A stretch of 64,000 nucleotides of DNA. It comes from Pyxicephalus adspersus. Taxonomy: Eukaryota; Chordata; Amphibia; Anura; Pyxicephalidae. Of this stretch, positions 62,801 through 64,000 are shown piece after piece. The first letter of the stretch is position 1. The number at the start of each line of letters is the position of its first letter. The notes under the pieces were generated by a model. It saw only the letters and a list, made by a program, of their open reading frames with translations, was not told the DNA's origin and did no database searches. The stretch is from NCBI RefSeq assembly GCF_032062135.1, contig NC_092863.1, forward strand, positions 13,231,960 through 13,295,959, written 5' to 3'. The position numbers and the translations under genes were made by a program.

Positions 62801-63387
62801 TTGTTGCTCTTTATAAATTAATAAGACTTTCTTTTCTGGTTTCAAGGTATTTCATCAGCTTCGTCATTCAGTTCCAGTTCCATGAAGCTTTGTGTAATGC
62901 AGCCAAACAGACTGGACCTCTTCACACCTGTGATATTTATCAATCCCAGGAGGCTGGAAAACTGCTTGGGTAAGATAAGCACAGAGTGAAACCTTATGTA
63001 TTGGTTCCATGATTGTATTTATACACTGTTGCTGCATTTATGTGGAGCATGCATGCATTTTACAATCCAATCCCCAGTTGTGCAGAAATATATTAGCCAT
63101 AATAATTGTAAGCAGAGAAAGATGGCTTTTCACCAAAGATCTGTCTGTTAGTACAAATCTGAAAATTACTGGGCTGGGGTTTACTAATATTCTCTTCATC
63201 TGCAGAGATGCCATGAAGTTGGGCTACAGCAAACCTTGGCCTGATGTGATGGAAGTTATTACAGGACAAAGAAATATGTCTGCTCATGCCCTCCTGAAAT
63301 ATTTTGAGCCTTTGACCAACTGGCTAATCGAACAAAATACCAAGAATGGAGAAACTATTGGCTGGCCAGAATACAACTGGAGTCCAG
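35642..63387 (+). CDS. ace: Angiotensin-converting enzyme, somatic two-domain form (24 exons, 3' end missing)
   Basis: Peptidyl-dipeptidase of the M2 family: a zinc enzyme that removes C-terminal dipeptides, classically turning angiotensin I into angiotensin II and degrading bradykinin, anchored on the outer cell surface. Twenty-four exons with GT-AG borders join in one frame (coding lengths in order: 213,168,94,144,192,98,173,224,145,99,123,212,137,159,88,144,192,98,170,224,145,99,123,182), giving 1215 codons plus one base. Human somatic ACE is about 1306 residues, so only the last exon (stalk, membrane helix, tail) is missing. The protein has a signal peptide and then two homologous catalytic domains, each with [30 protein letters not shown] and three conserved cysteine pairs. 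Domain-diagnostic residues (Thr/Val before PYIRY, Arg/Glu before GANPG, Tyr/Phe after GHVxY) place exons 2-12 as the N domain and 13-24 as the C domain, so this is ACE and not single-domain ACE2. Exon joins are read from sequence; no transcript was available. Confidence 0.97.
36241..36310 (+). repeat. Frog-type repeat fragment in ace intron 1
   Basis: 'accagggtttctccaaatgt', 'tgctagaggttcctagggca' and 'atcagcaatttctg' match, with changes, the minus strand of 1380-1495. This is a dispersed repeat present at least twice in the window. Confidence 0.5.
41445..41472 (+). repeat. (TG)n microsatellite in ace intron 1
   Basis: About 13 dinucleotide units ('gtgtgtgtgtgtgtgtgtgt'). Confidence 0.95.
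42449..42476 (+). repeat. (GT)n microsatellite in ace intron 1
   Basis: About 14 dinucleotide units, 140 bases before exon 2. Confidence 0.95.
42616..42783 (+). CDS. ace: ace exon 2: N-domain lid helices (residues 72-127)
   Basis: Encodes the segment with [11 protein letters not shown] and [11 protein letters not shown], clearly homologous to human N-domain EAWGQKAKELY / NFTDPQLRRII. It has 56 codons, the same as I count for the human exon. Acceptor TTCTTAAG, donor GTGAGA, phase 0 on both sides. Intron 1 before it is 6.76 kb. Confidence 0.95.
42784..46244 (+). other. ace: ace intron 2 (3.46 kb)
   Basis: AT-rich intron with no recognisable exon. The stretch 43000-43450 and the stretch 44230-44420 look like unclassified interspersed repeat sequence, but I cannot assign either to a family. 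Confidence 0.6.
46245..46338 (+). CDS. ace: ace exon 3: N-domain IYSTAKVC segment (residues 128-158)
   Basis: Begins [18 protein letters not shown] and ends WPLEP. The two cysteines flanking the short loop form the first conserved disulfide of the domain. Acceptor CCCACAG, donor GTATGT, leaves phase 1. Follows a 3.46-kb intron 2. Confidence 0.95.
46616..46759 (+). CDS. ace: ace exon 4: N-domain WEGWHNAAG segment (residues 159-206)
   Basis: Encodes [20 protein letters not shown] and the [12 protein letters not shown] motif, close to the human N domain. It has 144 bases, phase 1 to phase 1, identical in length to its C-domain partner exon 16. Donor GTAAGT. Confidence 0.95.
46760..49024 (+). 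other. ace: ace intron 4 (2.27 kb) with inverted-repeat element
   Basis: Holds a polypyrimidine stretch (about 46800-46900) and a 20-base inverted repeat with arms at 46965-46984 and 47015-47034, which looks like the core of a small MITE. The rest is AT-rich without clear features. Confidence 0.5.
49025..49216 (+). CDS. ace: ace exon 5: N-domain GAYWRSWY segment (residues 207-270)
   Basis: Contains [29 protein letters not shown] and GPIPAHLLG. The Arg of WRSWY and the Tyr of LYLNLHA correspond to chloride-ligand regions in the family. 192 bases, phase 1/1, same as exon 17. Acceptor TACAG, donor GTGAGT. Confidence 0.95.
49539..49636 (+). CDS. ace: ace exon 6: N-domain NMWSQQW segment (residues 271-303)
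   Basis: Encodes [19 protein letters not shown] and the variable [10 protein letters not shown] end. 98 bases, phase 1 to 0, same length as exon 18. Acceptor TTGTACAG, donor GTAAAT (an acceptable but non-optimal donor). Confidence 0.93.
49681..50039 (-). repeat. tRNA-derived SINE (V-SINE-like), reverse orientation, in ace intron 6
   Basis: Read on the minus strand it starts with a tRNA-like head (CACAGTGGCTCCGTGGGTAG). The central block is of the type 'ctccgggt..tttcctcccacattcc', which I recall as the conserved V-SINE core. The tail is 'ggtgctatataaatattaataataataa'. About 26 bases around the B-box region are duplicated. It matches the copies at 9091-9392 and 12912-13090. Family assignment is from memory. 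Confidence 0.75.
50683..50855 (+). CDS. ace: ace exon 7: N-domain CHASAWDF substrate loop (residues 304-360)
   Basis: Encodes [38 protein letters not shown] and [15 protein letters not shown]. The His-Ala pair is the substrate-backbone binding strand of ACE, and the Cys opens the second disulfide, closed in exon 8. 173 bases, phase 0 to 2. Its C-domain partner (exon 19) lacks one codon in the ADGR motif. Confidence 0.95.
51498..51721 (+). CDS. ace: ace exon 8: N-domain zinc-binding exon (residues 361-435)
   Basis: Carries HEMGH (H378, E379, H382) and, 24 residues on, the third zinc ligand E406 in [12 protein letters not shown], so the catalytic set is complete. The Arg before GANPG and the Tyr of EYY are N-domain type. 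Two substitutions stand out: Phe374 where the human N domain has Ser357, and Glu384 where human has Gln. 224 bases, phase 2 to 1; acceptor TCCAAAG is weak in pyrimidines. Confidence 0.96.
52187..52331 (+). CDS. ace: ace exon 9: N-domain DQWRW segment (residues 436-483)
   Basis: Encodes [40 protein letters not shown] and YDWWNLR, the last holding the Trp/Arg of the first chloride site. 145 bases, phase 1 to 2, equal to exon 21. Acceptor CCCTAG, donor GTATAG. Confidence 0.95.
53086..53184 (+). CDS. ace: ace exon 10: N-domain KYQGICPP / YIR segment (residues 484-516)
   Basis: Encodes [26 protein letters not shown]. The Lys and His of GAKYHIP bind the substrate carboxylate, and the Thr before PYI is the N-domain type residue (Thr496 in human). 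99 bases, phase 2/2. Donor GTAAGA. Confidence 0.95.
53236..53520. repeat. Interspersed frog-type repeat in ace intron 10
   Basis: The block 53350-53405 has the pattern 'acgcgtttcatgg...cgcttcctcagga...gcaaaacgcatt', which resembles a repeat common in amphibian genomes (reverse strand: 'tcctgaggaagcgg...gaaacgcgt'). Boundaries are uncertain and no terminal repeats were found. Confidence 0.4.
53791..53913 (+). CDS. ace: ace exon 11: N-domain RYFVSF / third disulfide (residues 517-557)
   Basis: Opens with the Arg (split codon) and Tyr of [12 protein letters not shown]: the Arg is the second-site chloride ligand and the Tyr stabilises the transition state. It then has ALC...[13 protein letters not shown] with the third disulfide. 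123 bases, phase 2/2, same as exon 23. Confidence 0.95.
54592..54668 (+). repeat. L2-like LINE 3' end fragment in ace intron 11
   Basis: Shares 'taagctcttcggggcaggg', 'tcctctcctcctg', 'tcactgtctgtattagtctg' and a TTAATAATAA tail with the L2-like element ending near 14485. It lacks the 'cagcgctatataaat' block just before the tail, so it is a short internally deleted copy. Confidence 0.7.
55424..55635 (+). CDS. ace: ace exon 12: end of N domain and linker (residues 558-628)
   Basis: Encodes [30 protein letters not shown] and [19 protein letters not shown], the C-terminal part of the N domain running into the interdomain linker. 212 bases, phase 2 to 1. Donor GTGAGC. It is followed by an intron of only 109 bases. 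Confidence 0.95.
55745..55881 (+). CDS. ace: ace exon 13: C-domain start (residues 629-674)
   Basis: Starts with the polar linker [19 protein letters not shown] and ends with [17 protein letters not shown], which nearly copies the end of exon 1. It is therefore the somatic exon that begins the C domain. 137 bases, phase 1 to 0. It is the direct neighbour of exon 12, with no testis-type exon visible between them. Confidence 0.95.
56898..57056 (+). CDS. ace: ace exon 14: C-domain lid helices (residues 675-727)
   Basis: Encodes [20 protein letters not shown] and a basic helix (RLLKKLSD), matching the human C-domain KNMQIANHTLKYGTQARK region. 53 codons, phase 0/0; partner of exon 2 but less conserved. 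Acceptor TTTTTGCAG, donor GTAAGT. Confidence 0.94.
57256..57343 (+). CDS. ace: ace exon 15: C-domain YSKATVC segment (residues 728-756)
   Basis: Encodes [18 protein letters not shown], an Asn-rich loop, then KCLPLDP. The two cysteines form the first disulfide. 88 bases, phase 0 to 1; two codons shorter than exon 3, as in human. Acceptor CTCCAG, donor GTAAAA. Confidence 0.94.
58084..58227 (+). CDS. ace: ace exon 16: C-domain WKGWRDSSG segment (residues 757-804)
   Basis: Encodes [20 protein letters not shown] and [20 protein letters not shown], close to the human C domain. 144 bases, phase 1/1, same as exon 4. Acceptor TTATAAG; donor GTAAGA opens a 134-base intron. Confidence 0.95.
58362..58553 (+). 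CDS. ace: ace exon 17: C-domain [10 protein letters not shown] segment (residues 805-868)
   Basis: Contains [40 protein letters not shown] and [13 protein letters not shown] and [16 protein letters not shown] are characteristic of the C domain. 192 bases, phase 1/1. Acceptor CTGCCAG, donor GTGAGA. Confidence 0.95.
59255..59352 (+). CDS. ace: ace exon 18: C-domain NMWAQSW segment (residues 869-901)
   Basis: Encodes [19 protein letters not shown] and a variable end ([10 protein letters not shown]). 98 bases, phase 1 to 0, same as exon 6. Acceptor TTATTAG, donor GTGAGA. Confidence 0.95.
59990..60159 (+). CDS. ace: ace exon 19: C-domain CHASAWDF loop, one codon shorter (residues 902-957)
   Basis: Encodes [37 protein letters not shown] and [15 protein letters not shown]. 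The substrate-binding His-Ala strand is intact. The motif reads ADRD where exon 7 and both human domains have (A/T)DGR(E/D): a Gly codon is absent, giving 170 rather than 173 bases. Frame is kept. Phase 0 to 2. Confidence 0.95.
60675..60898 (+). CDS. ace: ace exon 20: C-domain zinc-binding exon (residues 958-1032)
   Basis: Carries HEMGH (H975, E976, H979) and E1003 in [12 protein letters not shown] with the proper 24-residue spacing. The Phe of QYF and the Glu before GANPG are C-domain type. The stretch before the zinc site reads DDLITV where human C domain has EDLVVA, so it resembles the N domain at one S2' position. 224 bases, phase 2 to 1. Acceptor TTTTTTCAG, donor GTAGGA. Confidence 0.96.
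61008..61152 (+). CDS. ace: ace exon 21: C-domain DQWRW segment (residues 1033-1080)
   Basis: Encodes [40 protein letters not shown] and QQWWNLR. The Trp/Arg pair of the first chloride site is present. 145 bases, phase 1 to 2. Preceded by a 109-base intron. Confidence 0.95.
61260..61700. repeat. Possible unclassified interspersed repeat in ace intron 21
   Basis: Intron 21 (947 bases) carries a more GC-rich stretch with 'gatatttcgacagatatcatcagg' near its left end that differs in composition from the flanking intron. I cannot assign a family and see no splice-flanked exon in it. Confidence 0.25.
62100..62198 (+). CDS. ace: ace exon 22: C-domain KYQGLCPP / YIR segment (residues 1081-1113)
   Basis: Encodes [20 protein letters not shown] and [12 protein letters not shown], with the carboxylate-binding Lys and His and the C-domain type Val before PYI (Val518 in human testis numbering). 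99 bases, phase 2/2. Acceptor TTCTAG, donor GTAACA. Confidence 0.95.
62262..62385. repeat. Possible interspersed repeat in ace intron 22
   Basis: GC-richer block ('cctgtgcatgcgcaggatctgg', 'gaagaagctggccgcagatgac') set in AT-rich intron. It resembles frog repeats containing 'catgcgca', but the family is not identified and the boundaries are guessed. Confidence 0.3.
62847..62969 (+). CDS. ace: ace exon 23: C-domain RYFISF / third disulfide (residues 1114-1154)
   Basis: Encodes the chloride-ligand Arg (split codon) and catalytic Tyr in [17 protein letters not shown], then [17 protein letters not shown], closing the third disulfide. 123 bases, phase 2/2, same as exon 11. Acceptor TTTCAAG, donor GTAAGA. 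Confidence 0.95.
63206..63387 (+). CDS. ace: ace exon 24: end of C domain (residues 1155-1215)
   Basis: Encodes [38 protein letters not shown] and GWPEYNWSP, matching the end of the human C catalytic domain just before the stalk. 182 bases, phase 2 to 1. Donor GTAGGA. Stalk, sheddase region, membrane helix and tail must come from a later exon that is not recognisable in the remaining 613 bases. Confidence 0.94.
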
Positions 63388-63703
63388 GTAGGAATAAGCC
63401 CAACATTGTTGGTGTCAAATGCCTGGATCTCACTTTAGCTGGGGTTTAGGCAAAATATTAATTTTTAAATTCTTAATGAGTGTAACTATAAGGAGCCATC
63501 CCGACCTAACGCAGTTCCACGTCAACAACATTTGGACCTTTGCCTCATAATGAATACTGCTCGACTGACTAAAGTTTAATGACCTAGATAAGTGGATTAT
63601 AAGAAAAGAGCTGTTACATTTTTTATCACTCTGATGCCAGATTTCATAAACAAGTGGAGTTTTATGAACAAATGTTGCTGATAGGTGATATCTTTTGTTT
63701 CAG

Positions 63704-63729
63704 CTCCTGGTCTTGATAAAATCTGGTAG
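63704..63729 (+). other. Candidate alternative terminal exon or microexon after ace exon 24
   Basis: A good acceptor (TCTTTTGTTTCAG ending at 63703) is followed by a reading that, joined in phase to exon 24, adds A-P-G-L-D-K-I-W and a TAG at 63727-63729. Alternatively the GT at 63726 makes a 22-base microexon. No canonical AATAAA follows before the window end (only a CATAAA variant near 63959). This is weak evidence, and it may be a chance acceptor. Confidence 0.2.
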
Positions 63730-63737
63730 CTGCAAAG

Positions 63738-63757
63738 TGGTGGTGGTGGTGGTGGGA
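63738..63757 (+). repeat. Short (GGT)n tract in ace intron 24
   Basis: Five to six GGT units just after the candidate terminal exon. Confidence 0.8.
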
Positions 63758-64000
63758 GTGTGCCTTTTTAGTATTGCTACACAGCAGTTAATTAACCTAT
63801 TCCACTTGTAATGTCTTTTTTTCATGTCATTGTGGTGTGGATATCTGTCAGTTATATTGTTTTACTATTATTAGAAATCTTGCAACTAGTATTTTCTTGA
63901 ATGGTAGCCCCTATATTTGTCTCTATACTGGTTTCATTTAAAGCTTGAAATACTTGTGCATAAAAAGTTAAGCAGCATTTACATTTTTCCTTTTCCTCCT

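Noticed and set aside
35642..63387. Gene being ACE2 or another M2 family member
   Set aside because: Two full catalytic domains with domain-specific ACE residues are present. ACE2 has a single domain and a collectrin-like C-terminal part.
63388..63449. Read-through of exon 24 to the stop at 63447-63449 as the normal C terminus
   Set aside because: It would drop the membrane anchor and ignore a good donor (GTAGGA); the added residues resemble nothing in ACE. It could only be an intron-retention product.
1..64000. tRNA, rRNA or CRISPR-type features
   Set aside because: No cloverleaf with intact A and B boxes outside the decayed SINE heads, no rRNA-like sequence, and no regularly spaced short repeats. 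The 80-bp and 99-bp arrays are a minisatellite and transposon internals.

Overview
This is an AT-rich vertebrate nuclear window. It looks amphibian, most likely an anuran frog. The grounds are long introns with GT-AG boundaries, many interspersed repeats, and repeat tails of the 'cagcgctatataaat' and 'taagctcttcggggcaggg' types that I associate with frog genomes. There are no bacterial or organellar signals. The only protein-coding gene I can support is angiotensin-converting enzyme (ace), on the + strand from the ATG at 35642 to beyond the right edge.

Region 1-35.5 kb is a gene-free upstream tract filled with transposon remains. In order they are: a minus-strand retroposed copy with a poly-T tract (about 1180-1500), a Tc1-like fragment split by an inserted palindromic MITE (3035-3430), a reverse-transcriptase fossil (4484-4672), the 3' half of an L1/Tx1-like LINE (5471-7009), an old frog-type repeat plus a tRNA-derived SINE (8610-9392), a MITE with SINE tail (12672-13090), an L2-like LINE with a mutated YADD box (13460-14485), more MITEs (17577-18281, 22675-22907, 31097-31243), a GC-box-rich minisatellite that contains an assembly gap (28730-29300, Ns at 29052-29205), and a hAT-like element with intact 8-bp target duplications (30235-30722).

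Region 35.5-64 kb holds a TATA-type promoter and 24 coding exons of the two-domain somatic ACE. Exon 1 carries the signal peptide. Exons 2-12 build the N domain (zinc site H378/H382/E406) and exons 13-24 build the C domain (zinc site H975/H979/E1003). All 24 exons join in frame and give 1215 codons plus one base. The last exon, which should carry the stalk, transmembrane helix and cytoplasmic tail, is not visible and probably begins just past base 64000, because the window ends in a pyrimidine tract. Exon sizes and phases in the two domains match almost exactly, which records the ancestral internal duplication.

The most notable observations in the gene are: an intron 12 of only 109 bp, where mammals keep the testis-ACE promoter and first exon; a one-codon deletion in the C domain next to the active-site His-Ala loop; N-domain-like or novel residues at C-domain S2' pocket positions; and a possible short alternative terminal exon with an early stop.
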